Assembly (NCBI RefSeq): GCF_000936425.1
Contig: NZ_AVFK01000051.1
Coordinates: 1-40,162 of the forward strand
DNA from: Skermanella aerolata KACC 11604
GTDB lineage: Bacteria; Pseudomonadota; Alphaproteobacteria; Azospirillales; Azospirillaceae
DNA: 40,162 nucleotides
Direction of reading: 5' to 3'
The translations under genes and the position numbers were made by a program. The notes beneath the pieces were generated by a model. It saw only the letters and a program-made list of their open reading frames with translations, was not told where the DNA came from and did no database searches. Shown one piece after another: positions 1 to 12,745 of the stretch. Numbering within the stretch: the first letter of the stretch is position 1; each line of letters opens with the position of its first letter.

Positions 1-683
1 CACTTCTTCATATTTAACGGAGCGCCAGAGCCGCTCCACGAACACATTGTCCCGCCATGCGCCGCGGCCGTCCATGCTGATGGCGATGGCGTTATCGGTG
101 AGCAGGCTGGTGAACACCGTGCTGGTGAACTGGCTGCCCTGATCGGTGTTGAAGATCTCCGGCTTGCCGTGGCGGGTCAGGGCCTCTTCGAACGCCTCGA
201 CGCAGAACCCGGCTTCCATCGTGATCGACAACCGCCAGGACAGAACCCGCCGGCTGAACCAGTCGATGATGGCAGCAAGGTAGACGAAGCCGCGTGCCAT
301 GGGAATGTAGGTGATTTACCGCTTCGCGTTGCCCCATGGCCCAGACCTGGGTGGGATGCGTGACCGGCAGATTGCGCAGCAGATACGGATAGATCCTGTG
401 CCCTGGCGCCGGTTTCGAGGTGTTGGGCTTGCGGTAAACGGCCTGGATCCTCCTCTCCGATCTTGGCATGCAGCACCGTCAGATCCACTGCCGACCCCGG
501 ACTGTCGCCGCGACTGTCCGATCCAAATACCCCGGCTGCCCCGTCGAGAAGCTGCGCCTTCCGTTGGGTGATCTGGTTGAGATCAATATCGAACTGCTGA
601 GCCAGCTCGGCCAGCGTCTTCTCGCCCTTGACGGCGGCCAAAGCCACCTTCGCCCAATCGAAACCGATGAACGCCGCAGACAT
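1..683 (-). pseudogene. IS3-family transposase remnant (orfA/orfB), degenerate and cut by the window edge
   Basis: On the minus strand the orfA helix-turn-helix region is readable at about 470-660 (KVALAAVKGEKTLAEL, HAKIGE). It then joins directly to a central orfB segment (YRKPNTSKPAPGH, IYPYLLRNL), so the end of orfA and the start of orfB are deleted. The catalytic core follows (VWAM), but at about 320-340 roughly 19 bases replace the codon expected for the first Asp of the DDE triad. This destroys that residue and shifts the frame. The ITYIPMARG-type sequence and the final VERLWRSVKYEEV motif at bases 1-50 lie in the other frame. The element is therefore inactive for at least three reasons. 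It marks the left boundary of the stress island. The IS ends could not be defined. Family assignment rests on remembered IS3 OrfA/OrfB motifs. Confidence 0.85.
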
Positions 684-867
684 CTCACAATCTTCATGAT
701 GAGAGGAACCTATCCGGCACGTGGCACTGACGCGCCAGACGCGGGAGGCCGTCCATCTCATCAAAATCGAGCAGCGGCCGAAGGCCGATACAACCAAGTC
801 GATGATCCTGGCGGATACTCGGGAGAATCGCTGGCGAACGTTTCTCACATCGCCGTGATGTAAAATG

Positions 868-881
868 TTGATTTAGGTTAA
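868..881 (+). promoter_or_regulatory. FNR-like site A upstream of cfa
   Basis: TTGATTTAGGTTAA matches the window consensus TTGATCCAGGTTAA at 12 of 14 positions. Its centre is at 874.5. The hexamer GATAAT at 904-909 sits exactly where a -10 box would be for a class II activator centred at -41.5, giving a predicted transcription start near 916. The cfa start is at 937. The binding protein is inferred to be of the Crp/Fnr family. Confidence 0.65.
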
Positions 882-936
882 CGCATCAACTCCTTAAAGC
901 AGCGATAATGAACGCTCAGCATTTAGGTGAGGTACG

Positions 937-2196
937 ATGCTTCTTCGTAGCCTGCTCCAGACCGCCATCCGCCAAGGCACCGTCCGGCTGATCGATGCCT
1001 CTGATCGGACTTTCCTGATCGGCGACGGTCAGGCTCCCGTCTGCACGTTGCGGCTCAAGAGACGCCATCTGGACTGGTCGATCGCCTTGAATCCGTCGAT
1101 CCGGCTGGCAGAGGCATATATGAACGGCCTGATCGTCATTGAGGACGGCACCCTTTACGACTTCCTTGATTTGATGGCTCGTAACAGTGCCAAGGTCGGC
1201 CTGGATGAGCATTGGCTGAAGCTTGGCACCGGGGCGCTCCTGCGTCTGGCACGCAGGATCAAGCGGCACAATCCGATACATCGGGCACGTAGGAACGTGG
1301 CTCATCACTACGACCTGTCGGAAGAGTTGTACCGCCTCTTCCTGGACGAGGACATGCAGTATTCCTGCGCCTATTTCCGCGACCCCGGTATCAGCCTGGA
1401 GCAGGCGCAGCTTGAGAAAAAGCGCCTGCTGACAGCCAAGCTGTATATTGACCGGCCAGGGCTCAAGGTGCTGGACATCGGCTCCGGCTGGGGCGGCCTT
1501 GGGCTCCATCTCGCCAGTCACGCGGGATGCGACGTGACCGGCGTGACGCTCAGCGTGGAGCAGCATCGCGTCAGCCGGGACAGGGCGCGGGCCGCCGGGC
1601 TGGACCGACAAGTCCGCTTCGATTTTCGCGACTACCGCGAAATCCAGGGATCGTTCGACCGGATTGTCTCGGTCGGCATGTTCGAGCATGTCCGCAAGGG
1701 GAATTATCCGGAGTTCTTCGACAAGATACGCGACCTGCTGGCGGAAGACGGCGTCTGCGTGCTTCATACGATCGGCCGGTCCAACGAACCGGGTCCGATC
1801 AACCCGTTTATCCTCAAATACATTTTCCCTGGCAGCGACGTGTCTTGCCTGTCGGAGGTGTTGCCTGTCGTGGAGCGGGCCGGGCTGCTGGTAACCGATA
1901 TCGAGGTGCTGCGGCTGCACTATGCCGAAACCTTGCGCCACTGGCGCGAGCGGTTCCAGGCCAACCGGGATCGTATCCGCGAGTTGTACGACGAACGGTT
2001 TTGCAGGATGTGGGAGATCTATCTCGCCGGCACTGAGTTGAGCTTCATCCACCAGGATACGGTGGTGTTCCAGATCCAGTTCGTCAAGCATCGGGACGCC
2101 GTGCCGCTTACCCGCGACTACATGGCGCTGTCACCGCTGGGGACGGGCTCGACGGGCAGAGCCTCCTATCCCCGTCTGGTCCAGCAGGCTCCATGA
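937..2196 (+). CDS. cfa: Cyclopropane-fatty-acyl-phospholipid synthase
   Basis: This 419-residue protein belongs to the CFA/mycolic acid synthase family. These enzymes transfer a methylene group from S-adenosylmethionine to cis double bonds of membrane phospholipids, which hardens membranes against acid, desiccation and starvation. The family signature around HYDLSEELYRLFLDEDMQYS lies near residues 125-145. The SAM-binding motif VLDIGSGWGG is at about 177-187, followed by the MFEHV segment near 247. Length is near that of the E. coli enzyme. The ATG start is preceded by a GAGG-type ribosome binding site about 8 bases upstream. The gene stands alone, convergent with the acs-pdh operon, and has FNR-like site A with a well placed -10 box. 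The start of stationary-phase or low-oxygen control is therefore plausible. Confidence 0.93.
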   Translation: MLLRSLLQTAIRQGTVRLIDASDRTFLIGDGQAPVCTLRLKRRHLDWSIALNPSIRLAEAYMNGLIVIEDGTLYDFLDLMARNSAKVGLDEHWLKLGTGALLRLARRIKRHNPIHRARRNVAHHYDLSEELYRLFLDEDMQYSCAYFRDPGISLEQAQLEKKRLLTAKLYIDRPGLKVLDIGSGWGGLGLHLASHAGCDVTGVTLSVEQHRVSRDRARAAGLDRQVRFDFRDYREIQGSFDRIVSVGMFEHVRKGNYPEFFDKIRDLLAEDGVCVLHTIGRSNEPGPINPFILKYIFPGSDVSCLSEVLPVVERAGLLVTDIEVLRLHYAETLRHWRERFQANRDRIRELYDERFCRMWEIYLAGTELSFIHQDTVVFQIQFVKHRDAVPLTRDYMALSPLGTGSTGRASYPRLVQQAP

Positions 2197-2207
2197 AAGC
2201 CCATGTG

Positions 2208-2234
2208 TCGGCGCTGACCCGTCATTCGCGCCGA
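2208..2234. terminator. Possible weak hairpin between convergent cfa and the pdh operon
   Basis: A 7-bp stem, TCGGCGC (2208-2214) with GCGCCGA (2228-2234), encloses a 13-base loop in the 89-bp gap between the cfa stop and the end of the minus-strand operon. There is no T tract, so termination is only a guess based on position. Confidence 0.2.
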
Positions 2235-2285
2235 AACCTGCTTTGGCTTGCTACATTGTCGATGGCCGCCATGACCCCGGATCGA

Positions 2286-2546
2286 TCATCCTGGCCTTCC
2301 AAGTCCTCTTTTCGAGGCGAGATAGTCGACGGCATCGTCGATCGTGAAGAGTTTCGGATAGTCCGTCTCCGGGATTGCTGCCCCCAGCCTCTTGTGCAGG
2401 GCGGTGATGAAGTTCAGGAAATCCATGGAATCGATGTCAAGCGCTTCGCGCAGGTCGGCGCCTGGGTCGATCCCGGCCGGGTCCGTCTCCGGTGCGATGT
2501 TGCTCAATTCCTCCAGGACCACGCGGCGGATTTCATCGGGCTTCAT
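2286..2546 (-). CDS. Stand-alone acyl carrier protein
   Basis: An 86-residue acidic protein of the acyl carrier protein fold. The phosphopantetheine attachment motif is LDIDSMDFLNF, with Ser40 as the expected modified residue. The spacing and the C-terminal helix (FTIDDAVDYLASK) are typical of the family. The start ATG overlaps the stop of the E2 gene by 4 bases (ATGA), so translation is probably coupled; this decides the start over longer upstream reading. It is the last gene of the operon acs-pdhA-pdhB-pdhC. An ACP beside a 2-oxoacid dehydrogenase E2 is uncommon. It might accept an acyl group made by the complex or the ligase, but no ketosynthase or acyltransferase is nearby, so its acyl load is unknown. 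Confidence 0.9.
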   Translation of the reverse strand: MKPDEIRRVVLEELSNIAPETDPAGIDPGADLREALDIDSMDFLNFITALHKRLGAAIPETDYPKLFTIDDAVDYLASKRGLGRPG

Positions 2547-3721
2547 AATTTTTCGGGCTCCTGTAGATGGCGGTCGATCTCGGCCAGAAACAGACCGCCT
2601 TTGTGGCCGTCGCTGACCCGGTGATCGGCAGCGAGCGTTGTCGTGGTCAGAAGGCGGATGACGACCCGGCCCTCCGCCACCCATGGGCGCTCGACCGGTT
2701 TGCCGAAGCCGACGATCGCGACCTGAGGCGGGTAGATCACGCCGAAAACGGACTCGACGCCCCGGTCGCCAAGGCTGGTCACCGTGATCGTGGCATCCGA
2801 CAGCTCGGAGCTGCGCAGCCTGCCGACGCGCGTCCGGGCGACCAGATCGCGCAGATGTGCCATCAATGCGTCCAGGCTCAGCCGGTCCGTATCATGGATC
2901 GCCGGAGTGGCGAGCCCGCCGCCACGGATCGCTATGGCCGTTCCGACATGAATGCCGGTGCCGGGCTGAAAACCATCGGCCGTGTGGAAGCCGTTGAACT
3001 CGGGCATCCGTCGGAGAGCCAAGGCAACGGCCTTGAGTTGCAGCACCGGCAGCAGCAGGCGATCCGCCGGCTGCCGTTCGGCGTTGATCCTTTCCAGATA
3101 TGCGTGAGCGCGCGTCAGGTCGATGGTGGTGCTGAGATAGTAGTGGGGGATCTCCCGCTTCGACCGGGCCATCGCGGCCGCGATGGCGCGACGCATCTCG
3201 GCCAGGTCCAGACCGCGCGTGGGGTGCGGCGCCGGCGCCGGACTGGCTGCCGACCGCTCGATGTCGGCGCTGACAACGGCGCCGCCCGGCCCGGTGCCGG
3301 TCATCCCGACAAGATCTAGGCCGCGCTCGCGGGCGAAACGGCGAGCCGCCGGGGAAGCGCGGGGTCGTCCGGGCGCCTCTGCGGCCGGAGCGGACGGCGG
3401 CGGGGCAGGGTGGACCGATGGGGCAGGGGCGGCTGCCGCTTCGGCGGACACGAGTTCCGGAGCCGGCGCCTCGATCGCCTCCTCTCCCGGGCCGCGCACG
3501 AGCGCCATCGGCGTTCCGACGGGAACCGTCGTCCCCGGCTCGACCAGCAGGCGGTCGATCACGCCCGCCTCGAAGACTTCGACCTCGATGGCTCCCTTCT
3601 GCGTTTCCACGACGGCGACGATATCCCCGCGTTCCACGCGGTCACCGGGATGCTTCAGCCATTCCACCAAGGTACCGGCTTCCATATCGGCCCCCAGCGA
3701 GGGCATGCTGAACGTTCCCAT
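2543..3721 (-). CDS. pdhC: Dihydrolipoamide acyltransferase (E2 of a pyruvate/2-oxoacid dehydrogenase complex)
   Basis: A 392-residue E2 component. An N-terminal lipoyl domain spans about 1-77, with the lipoylated lysine in [11 protein letters not shown] (Lys42; the usual motif is ETDKA). A proline/alanine-rich linker follows, then a peripheral subunit-binding domain at about 121-156 ([17 protein letters not shown]). The catalytic domain ends in [11 protein letters not shown] (His near 366, Asp near 370), the conserved active-site motif. The ATG at 3721 is preferred over a TTG at 3727 because the GGAGG ribosome site then has a 9-base spacing instead of about 3. The gene lies 16 bp downstream of E1 beta and overlaps the ACP by 4 bp. 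No E3 lipoamide dehydrogenase is in the window, so E3 must come from elsewhere. Acetoin dehydrogenase E2 is an alternative. Confidence 0.88.
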   Translation of the reverse strand: MGTFSMPSLGADMEAGTLVEWLKHPGDRVERGDIVAVVETQKGAIEVEVFEAGVIDRLLVEPGTTVPVGTPMALVRGPGEEAIEAPAPELVSAEAAAAPAPSVHPAPPPSAPAAEAPGRPRASPAARRFARERGLDLVGMTGTGPGGAVVSADIERSAASPAPAPHPTRGLDLAEMRRAIAAAMARSKREIPHYYLSTTIDLTRAHAYLERINAERQPADRLLLPVLQLKAVALALRRMPEFNGFHTADGFQPGTGIHVGTAIAIRGGGLATPAIHDTDRLSLDALMAHLRDLVARTRVGRLRSSELSDATITVTSLGDRGVESVFGVIYPPQVAIVGFGKPVERPWVAEGRVVIRLLTTTTLAADHRVSDGHKGGLFLAEIDRHLQEPEKL

Positions 3722-3737
3722 AGGCAAATGCCTCCGA

Positions 3738-4763
3738 TCAGCGGCCGAGCGTGGCCCTGGCCGCCGCGACGATGGCCGCAGGCTGGGGCAAGGCCGCCTG
3801 TTCCAGGTGGCGCGGATAGGGGATCGGCACCTCGGCGGTGCAGACGCGGCTGACCGGTGCGTCCAGGTCCCAGAACGCGTCCTCCATGATGATGGCGCTG
3901 ATTTCCGCGGCCAGACTGCCGGTTCGCCAGCCTTCGTCCACGATCACGGCGCGCCGGGTACGGGAGACGGAACGGAGTATGGTCCCGGTATCGAGCGGCC
4001 GCAGCGACCGCAGGTCGATGACCTCCGCCGCGATTCCATCGGCCTCCAGCGTCTCCGCGGCGTCCAGCGTCTTGCCCAGGGTGCCGCCATAGGCGATCAG
4101 CGTCACGTCCCGCCCGGGACGCCGGATCACGGCTTTGCCGATATCGACCGGCCCGCCGTCCGCACTCAGGATGCCGGTGACATTGTAGAGCATGACATGC
4201 TCGAAGATGATCACCGGATCAGGGTCTTCCAGGGCCGTCCACAGCATGTAGCGGGCGTCTTCGACCGTCGCCGGTGCCACGACCTTCAAGCCGGGCACAT
4301 GGGCATACCAGTTTTCCAGACTATGGGAATGCTGGGCGGCGAGCTGACGGCCGGCGCCGCTGGCGATCCGGATGACTACCGGCACATTGAACTGACCGCC
4401 CGACATGTGCCGGATGGTGGCGGCGTTGTTGACGATCTGATCGAGCGCCAGCAGGCTGAAGTTCACCGTCATGATCTCGACGATCGGCCGCATGCCGCCG
4501 AGTGCCGCACCGATGCCGGCCCCGACGAAAGCGGATTCGGACAGCGGGGTATCGCGTATCCGGTCGGGTCCGAACTCGTCCAGCAAGCCTCGGCTTACCG
4601 CATAGCAGCCGCCATACCGCCCGACATCCTCGCCCATCAGGAAGACGCGCTGATCCTTGAGAAGCGCTTCGCGGATCGCGTCGTGAAGGGCCTCGCGATA
4701 GGTGGTCTGGACGACGTTGCCGACGACGCCGGACTTCGGTGCGGCTGCGGTCTGGACCGTCAT
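3738..4763 (-). CDS. pdhB: Pyruvate/2-oxoacid dehydrogenase E1 component, beta subunit
   Basis: A 341-residue transketolase-like protein. Pairing with E1 alpha, it forms the thiamine diphosphate site that decarboxylates the 2-oxoacid and passes the acyl group to lipoyl-E2. The catalytic-glutamate region [13 protein letters not shown], the segment [17 protein letters not shown] and the C-terminal transketolase domain ([16 protein letters not shown]) are all present. Start choice: ATG at 4763 overlaps the E1 alpha stop by 4 bases (ATGA) and gives the usual length. A longer reading to 5033 has no family resemblance upstream. Substrate could be pyruvate, acetoin or another 2-oxoacid; the adjacent acetate-CoA ligase favours acetyl-CoA production. 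Confidence 0.9.
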   Translation of the reverse strand: MTVQTAAAPKSGVVGNVVQTTYREALHDAIREALLKDQRVFLMGEDVGRYGGCYAVSRGLLDEFGPDRIRDTPLSESAFVGAGIGAALGGMRPIVEIMTVNFSLLALDQIVNNAATIRHMSGGQFNVPVVIRIASGAGRQLAAQHSHSLENWYAHVPGLKVVAPATVEDARYMLWTALEDPDPVIIFEHVMLYNVTGILSADGGPVDIGKAVIRRPGRDVTLIAYGGTLGKTLDAAETLEADGIAAEVIDLRSLRPLDTGTILRSVSRTRRAVIVDEGWRTGSLAAEISAIIMEDAFWDLDAPVSRVCTAEVPIPYPRHLEQAALPQPAAIVAAARATLGR

Positions 4764-5766
4764 GGCAGCGCCCTTTCCGTATAGACGTGGCGGGTAAGCT
4801 GCTCCAGCGGTTCCCAATGTCCGGCCTCGGCGAAGGCGACGGACTTGTCGACCTCCATCGTCGCGTCGCTCTCGATCGCCAGCAGGTCGACATCGTGCAG
4901 CGTGCCTGTCTCCCGCAGCCAGCTGGTCAGGCGGTCGATCGGGTCGTGCTTTCTCCATGTCTCCACCTCCGCCTTTTCGCGGTAAAGCTGCGGGTCGAAC
5001 ATGGAGTGAGCGCGGAACCGGTAAGTCCTGCATTCCAGGAAATAGGGGCCTTGACCACTGCGGATAAAGGCGCCCGCCCGCCGGGCCGCCGCTTCGACGG
5101 CAACGACATCCATGCCGTCCACCACCTCGGCCGGGAGGTTGTAGCTCTGCGCCTTGAGATGGATGTCCGTCTGGGATTGCGACCGCTCCAGGCTTGTGCC
5201 CATGGCGTAGAGATTGTTCTCGCAGATGAACAGAACCGGCAGGCGCCAGAGTTCGGCAAGGTTCAAGCTCTCGTGGAACTCGCCTTCCGCCACGGCTCCG
5301 TCACCGAAGAAGCAGGCGGTGACCTGATGCCGGCCGGCCATCCTGTCGGCAAGCGCCAGCCCCACGGCCAGCGGCAGGCCGCCGGCGACGATGGCGTTGC
5401 CGCCATAAAACCGGGTTCCGGCGTCGAACAGATGCATCGAGCCGCCCCGGCCCAGACAGCACCCTTCGGCCTTGCCGTACATCTCGGCCATCACGGCGTC
5501 CATCGGTACGCCACGGATGATGGCGTGGCCGTGCTCGCGGTAGGTGGCGACGACGGTATCGGCAGCCTCGAGCGTCTCCAGGACACCCACCGCGACCGCC
5601 TCTTCCCCGATATAGACGTGAAGGAAACCGCGGATCTTTTCCTGCTGATAGAGTTCGACGCATCTTTCCTCGAACCGGCGTACGCGGATCATCTGGCGGA
5701 GCAGATGAAGCAGATGCTCGCGTGTCAGATGCGGCTTCTGGGCGTGGGTATCGGGAGCGGCTGTGG

Positions 5767-5770
<4 letters not shown>
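4760..5770 (-). CDS. pdhA: Pyruvate/2-oxoacid dehydrogenase E1 component, alpha subunit
   Basis: A 336-residue E1 alpha subunit. The thiamine diphosphate motif runs from GDGAVAEG (GDG at 156-158) to CENN (Asn185-Asn186), the normal spacing of about 28 residues. The upstream segments [11 protein letters not shown] and [10 protein letters not shown] and the phosphorylation-loop-like [11 protein letters not shown] match bacterial and mitochondrial E1 alpha. The start ATG overlaps the acs stop by 4 bases and the stop overlaps the pdhB start by 4 bases, so acs-pdhA-pdhB should be translated as a coupled unit. Only the alpha/beta heterotetramer type is present, not the single-chain AceE. AcoA-type acetoin dehydrogenase is a possible alternative. 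Confidence 0.91.
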
Positions 5771-7530
<1,760 letters not shown>

Positions 7531-7609
7531 GGGCACTTCTCCTCTCGGCGGAGGGCGGCACCTGATCGTCAATACCCACGAACCGTAAAACGGATGCCGC
7601 GCCCCGGCC

Positions 7610-7623
7610 TTAACCTGCATCAA
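7610..7623. promoter_or_regulatory. FNR-like site B between divergent acs and groEL
   Basis: Read on the minus strand this is TTGATGCAGGTTAA, 13 of 14 to the window consensus. Its centre is 7616.5. Hexamers of TAnnnT form lie at the class II -10 position in both directions: TACACT at 7647-7652 toward groEL (one base off) and TACGGT on the minus strand at 7587-7582 toward acs (exact). One protein could switch on both operons. Confidence 0.65.
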
Positions 7624-7665
7624 CGCGCCGCTCCGCCGTCACCCGCTACACTTGGCCCCTGCTAA

Positions 7666-9357
<1,692 letters not shown>

Positions 9358-9385
9358 GACGCCGTAATCTTCATTGGAGGTCGTG

Positions 9386-9661
9386 ATGAACCTGACCGAC
9401 GAGGAACTGCAACGGGAGCGTGGGGAGCACCAGCTGGTCGCCGATGCCATGGCTTCGGTCCGTCTGTTCCACACGCTGTTCGGCAATGGCGAGCAGACCC
9501 GCGAGTGGGTCCGGGAACTCGTAAGGGTCATGTACAGGACAGGCTGCCGGGACAGGCATGGGGAGCGGGAAGCCCTGCTCGCCACCACGGCCGACGCCAT
9601 CGCCCGGACCTATCTCGGACGCTCTGCTCGTGAACTCGAATGGCCGGAGGCGGGTGGCTGA
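9386..9661 (+). CDS. Small hypothetical protein between groEL and ftsH
   Basis: A 91-residue protein that I do not recognise. It is charged and probably helical (LTDEELQRERGEHQ, TREWVRELVRVMY) with no signal peptide or membrane segment. The ATG at 9386 is chosen because GGAGG lies at 9376-9380 with 5-base spacing. It starts 28 bp after groEL and ends 62 bp before ftsH, so it is probably in the same transcript. Codon use is like its neighbours. Its location suggests a role linked to protein quality control, but nothing in the sequence proves this. Confidence 0.7.
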   Translation: MNLTDEELQRERGEHQLVADAMASVRLFHTLFGNGEQTREWVRELVRVMYRTGCRDRHGEREALLATTADAIARTYLGRSARELEWPEAGG

Positions 9662-9723
9662 ATCACAGTACAGCCTTAGTCCACCGGACGGGCTTGGGGA
9701 AGCGGTCCCCGGCAGGAGGCATG

Positions 9724-11610
9724 ATGAACGGCAAGGGGATGATGACGGGAAGGGCGCTGTTCCTTTTGTGGCTGGCGCTTTTTCTGATGAGCGTCGCTTT
9801 CGTCATGCTTTGGTCGAGAGGGGCGCAACAGGTCGCAACCATCCCGTACAGCGAGTTCCAGGAACTTCTGCGTCAGGGGCGCATTCAGCAGGTGGTGGTG
9901 GGGGAACACGACCTCCACGGCGATCTGGTCGAGCCGCTGCCCAGCGGTGCCCGCCAATTTCGGACGATCCGTGTCGATGGGGACGTGGCGGCCGACCTGG
10001 AAGCCCGTCATGTGCCGTTCAGCGGCGAGGTCGGGTCCGGCGGGATTGCCCAGGTTCTCACTTGGATCAGTTGGATAGTTCTCCTGTCCATCATGTGGAT
10101 GATCGGTACCGGCGGTCTAGCCGGCCGGGCCGGCGGCGGCCTGTTGTCCATCGGCCGCAGCAAAGCCCGGATCTTCGCCGAAACTGAAATCAAGACTGGC
10201 TTCAACGATGTCGCCGGTGTCGACGAAGCCAAGATCGAGCTTCAGGAGATCGTGGAATTCCTGAAGAACCCGCAGGAGTTCACAAGGCTGGGAGCACATG
10301 TTCCGAAAGGCGTGCTTCTCGTAGGCCCCCCTGGAACCGGCAAGACCCTGCTGGCACGGGCGGTCGCGGGCGAGGCGCGCGTGCCCTTCTTCTCGACCAA
10401 CGGACCGGAATTCGTCGAAATGTTCGTCGGGGTCGGCGCCGCTCGCGTGCGCGACCTCTTTGCCCAGGCCCGCAGCCGGGCTCCCGCCATCATCTTCATC
10501 GATGAGCTCGATGCCCTCGGACGCGCCCGCGGTGCTTATCCGATGATGGGCGGCCATGACGAGAAGGAGCAGACGCTGAACCAGCTCCTGGCGGAACTCG
10601 ACGGCTTCGACCCGAGTGTCGGTCTCGTGCTGCTGGCCGCGACGAACCGGCCTGAAATCCTGGACCCGGCGTTGCTGCGCGCCGGCCGCTTCGACCGCCA
10701 GGTCCTGGTCGATCGCCCGGAAAAGGCCGGACGCACGGAGATCCTTGGCCTTCACGCCCGGAAGGTCCTGCTTGACCCCGGCGTCGATCTTGACCGTCTG
10801 GCGGCGCTCACGCCGGGCTTTACGGGTGCCGACCTTGCGAACCTGGTCAACGAGGCGGCGATGGTCGCGACCCGGCGTCACGCAAAGTCTATCGCCATGG
10901 AAGACTTCGAGGCGGCCATCGAGCGGATTGTCGCCGGGCTGGAAAAGAAGACTCGCATTCTCACGCCGCACGAACGGTCCATCGTCGCCCATCACGAGAT
11001 GGGCCATGCACTGGTCGCCCTGGCAATACCGGGATGCGATCCCGTCCAGAAGGTGTCGATCATCCCGCGCGGGATCGGTGCCCTCGGCTATACCATCCAG
11101 CGCCCGACGGAAGATCGCTTCCTGATGGGACGTCATGAGCTTGAAAACAAGATGGCCGTACTGATGGCGGGCCGTGCCGCCGAACAGCTCATTTTTGGAG
11201 AGCTGTCGACCGGTGCCGCCGATGACTTGGCCAAGGTTACCGACATCGCTCGCGGCATGGTCATGCGCTACGGCATGGACGAAACGCTCGGCTCTGTCTC
11301 CTACGACACTGAGCCGGGTAGGTTCCTGGGCCAGCCCGAAGGCGCGTTCTGGCAGCATCGCCGCTACAGCGAAGCTTCCGCCGACAGTATCGACAATGCG
11401 GTGCGGGGACTTATCGATGCCGCCGCACACCGTGCCTTCGCCATCCTGCGCCAAAATCGCGACAAGCTCGAACAGGGAGCCAAGGCCCTGCTCGAGAAGG
11501 AAGCGCTGACCGCCGATGAACTGCCCAAGCCGCAGGCCGAGCCGGTCAAGGCCGAACTGACGCCGGTCGCGGGGGATGAGCGAGGCGGCGGCCGGCGAGC
11601 CCTGCCCTGA
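9724..11610 (+). CDS. ftsH: ATP-dependent zinc metalloprotease FtsH
   Basis: A 628-residue membrane-anchored AAA protease that degrades misfolded membrane and regulatory proteins. Two transmembrane segments (about 11-29 and 108-128) flank a periplasmic domain of the FtsH extracellular type. The Walker A motif GPPGTGKT is at 201-208, Walker [10 protein letters not shown] at 256-264, the second region of homology [14 protein letters not shown] from 306, and the zinc site HEMGH at 424-428. The third zinc ligand region is [13 protein letters not shown] 9724 is favoured over 9721 because AGGAGG at 9714-9719 is then 4 bases away; ATGs at 9739 and 9742 are less likely. The C-terminal tail is short and low in complexity. 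It is likely an accessory FtsH beside a housekeeping copy elsewhere, co-transcribed with groEL. Confidence 0.94.
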   Translation: MNGKGMMTGRALFLLWLALFLMSVAFVMLWSRGAQQVATIPYSEFQELLRQGRIQQVVVGEHDLHGDLVEPLPSGARQFRTIRVDGDVAADLEARHVPFSGEVGSGGIAQVLTWISWIVLLSIMWMIGTGGLAGRAGGGLLSIGRSKARIFAETEIKTGFNDVAGVDEAKIELQEIVEFLKNPQEFTRLGAHVPKGVLLVGPPGTGKTLLARAVAGEARVPFFSTNGPEFVEMFVGVGAARVRDLFAQARSRAPAIIFIDELDALGRARGAYPMMGGHDEKEQTLNQLLAELDGFDPSVGLVLLAATNRPEILDPALLRAGRFDRQVLVDRPEKAGRTEILGLHARKVLLDPGVDLDRLAALTPGFTGADLANLVNEAAMVATRRHAKSIAMEDFEAAIERIVAGLEKKTRILTPHERSIVAHHEMGHALVALAIPGCDPVQKVSIIPRGIGALGYTIQRPTEDRFLMGRHELENKMAVLMAGRAAEQLIFGELSTGAADDLAKVTDIARGMVMRYGMDETLGSVSYDTEPGRFLGQPEGAFWQHRRYSEASADSIDNAVRGLIDAAAHRAFAILRQNRDKLEQGAKALLEKEALTADELPKPQAEPVKAELTPVAGDERGGGRRALP

Positions 11611-11627
11611 ATGAAGTGGAGGTCATC

Positions 11628-11873
11628 ATGTCTGAGGATGCGGAGAACACGATCCGGCTGCGAGCCTATGCCATCTGGGAGCGCGAGGGGCGTCCGGAGG
11701 GGCGGCACATCGAGCATTGGCTTCTGGCCCGGCGTGAAATCGAACAGGAAACCGGACAGACTCCTGCCGCCGCCGGGAGTTCCGGTGGCCAGAGCCCGGC
11801 TGAACAGGAACAACATGCCCCAAGGAGCCCTCATCCGGCCATTCCGACCCTGAACCACGCCTACACGGACTGA
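11628..11873 (+). CDS. DUF2934 domain small protein
   Basis: An 81-residue protein whose first 42 residues match the DUF2934 pattern as I remember it (RLRAYAIWEREGRPEGR, HIEHWLLARREI). These small proteins are common in alphaproteobacteria near stress genes and their function is unknown. The C-terminal half is low complexity, rich in Ala, Ser, Gln and Pro. ATG 11628 is chosen because GGAGG at 11618-11622 is 5 bases upstream. It starts 17 bp after ftsH, so it is likely the last gene of the groEL-ftsH transcript, just before the hsp20 promoter. Confidence 0.8.
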   Translation: MSEDAENTIRLRAYAIWEREGRPEGRHIEHWLLARREIEQETGQTPAAAGSSGGQSPAEQEQHAPRSPHPAIPTLNHAYTD

Positions 11874-11920
11874 CCGACACGGACCGATATGGCTGCGCGG
11901 GCCGTGCCGCAGGAGCGCCG

Positions 11921-11934
11921 TTGATCCAGGTTAA
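11921..11934 (+). promoter_or_regulatory. FNR-like site C upstream of hsp20
   Basis: TTGATCCAGGTTAA is the exact consensus and is identical to site F. It ends 77 bp before the hsp20 ATG. No TAnnnT hexamer is at the exact class II position (11957-11962 reads GACAAG); the nearest candidate is GATAGC at 11963-11968. Confidence 0.65.
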
Positions 11935-12011
11935 CGCGGCGGCGCCTGAAAGCGCCGACAAGGATAGCCGTACAGCAACTCTCCATGAACAAGACATAAC
12001 AGGAGAAAGCC

Positions 12012-12581
12012 ATGGCTGACACAGACTTTACGGAAAGATCGAAGCAGGAAACGACGCCTGCCGGCGCGACCGGGACCCAAGCGACGGAGCGCGGCCGGCA
12101 TCCACTGCTGACCCTGCGCACTGAGATCGACCGGTTGTTCGACGAAGCCTCGTCGATGTCGCCGTTCTCGATGTTCCGCCTCCCCTGGGGCCGGCGGTCG
12201 ATGCTGGACGTGGAACCGCTTTTCCGCTCCGACGAGGGCATCGCGGCCTTCGCCCCACCCGCGGAGGTGGATGAGCGCGAGGGCGAGTACCAGGTCCGGC
12301 TGGAAATGCCCGGCATGGACGAGAAGGCAGTGGACATCAGCCTTCGGGACGACGTGCTCACGATCAAGGCGGAGAAGAAGGACGAAAAGGAAGAAAAGGG
12401 CGCCGACCGCTATTTCTCCGAACGACGCTACGGCATGTGCGCGCGGTCGTTCCGCCTGCCCGCCAATGTCAATCGCGAGACCATCTCCGCCAACATGAGG
12501 AACGGCGTTCTCACCGTCACGCTCCCCAAGACGGAACCGAGCCAACCTTCCGGGCGTCGGATCGAGATCGCCGCCGGCTGA
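12012..12581 (+). CDS. Small heat shock protein of the Hsp20/alpha-crystallin family
   Basis: A 189-residue holdase chaperone that keeps unfolding proteins soluble without ATP. The N-terminal arm is about 85 residues, with the conserved segment LRTEIDRLFDEA. The alpha-crystallin domain spans roughly 87-175 (EYQVRLEMPGM, SLRDDVLTIKAEKK) and ends in the signature NGVLTVTLPK. The C-terminal IEI motif that docks oligomers is present in RRIEIAAG. An AGGAGA ribosome site precedes the ATG. It is monocistronic: site C lies upstream and a strong hairpin follows. No ROSE thermosensor is visible in the leader. Members of this family are dormancy markers in mycobacteria (HspX), consistent with the island's theme. 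Confidence 0.94.
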   Translation: MADTDFTERSKQETTPAGATGTQATERGRHPLLTLRTEIDRLFDEASSMSPFSMFRLPWGRRSMLDVEPLFRSDEGIAAFAPPAEVDEREGEYQVRLEMPGMDEKAVDISLRDDVLTIKAEKKDEKEEKGADRYFSERRYGMCARSFRLPANVNRETISANMRNGVLTVTLPKTEPSQPSGRRIEIAAG

Positions 12582-12617
12582 CACTGGCGCGGGTGCCGGT
12601 CCGCGGATAACCGACTG

Positions 12618-12643
12618 GGAGTGCCGGCAAGCGCCGGCACTCC
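12618..12643 (+). terminator. Strong hairpin terminator after hsp20
   Basis: A perfect 11-bp stem, GGAGTGCCGGC (12618-12628) with GCCGGCACTCC (12633-12643), closes on the 4-base loop AAGC. It lies 37 bp after the hsp20 stop and is followed by a T/C-rich run, TCCTTTCC. It should separate hsp20 from the DUF2267 gene. Confidence 0.75.
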
Positions 12644-12745
12644 TCCTTTCCGGCAGACTTTCCGCCCGGCGGGTATTTTCCGCCATCCGGCAGCGACGCG
12701 ATCAGGCAAGTTTATTCTCCGTCCCATCGGGGCAAGGAGGTTCCC

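Noticed and set aside
703-858. Short plus-strand frame (PIRHVALTRQTREAV to ENRWRTFLTSP) with coding-like third positions, ending at 858
   Set aside because: It has a stop immediately upstream and no start codon, so it is at best a fragment of an unknown gene; I could not name a family.
2193-2624. Plus-strand reading frame overlapping the cfa stop
   Set aside because: It covers the minus-strand ACP gene and has no family resemblance; the ACP has its motif, ribosome site and a coupled start.
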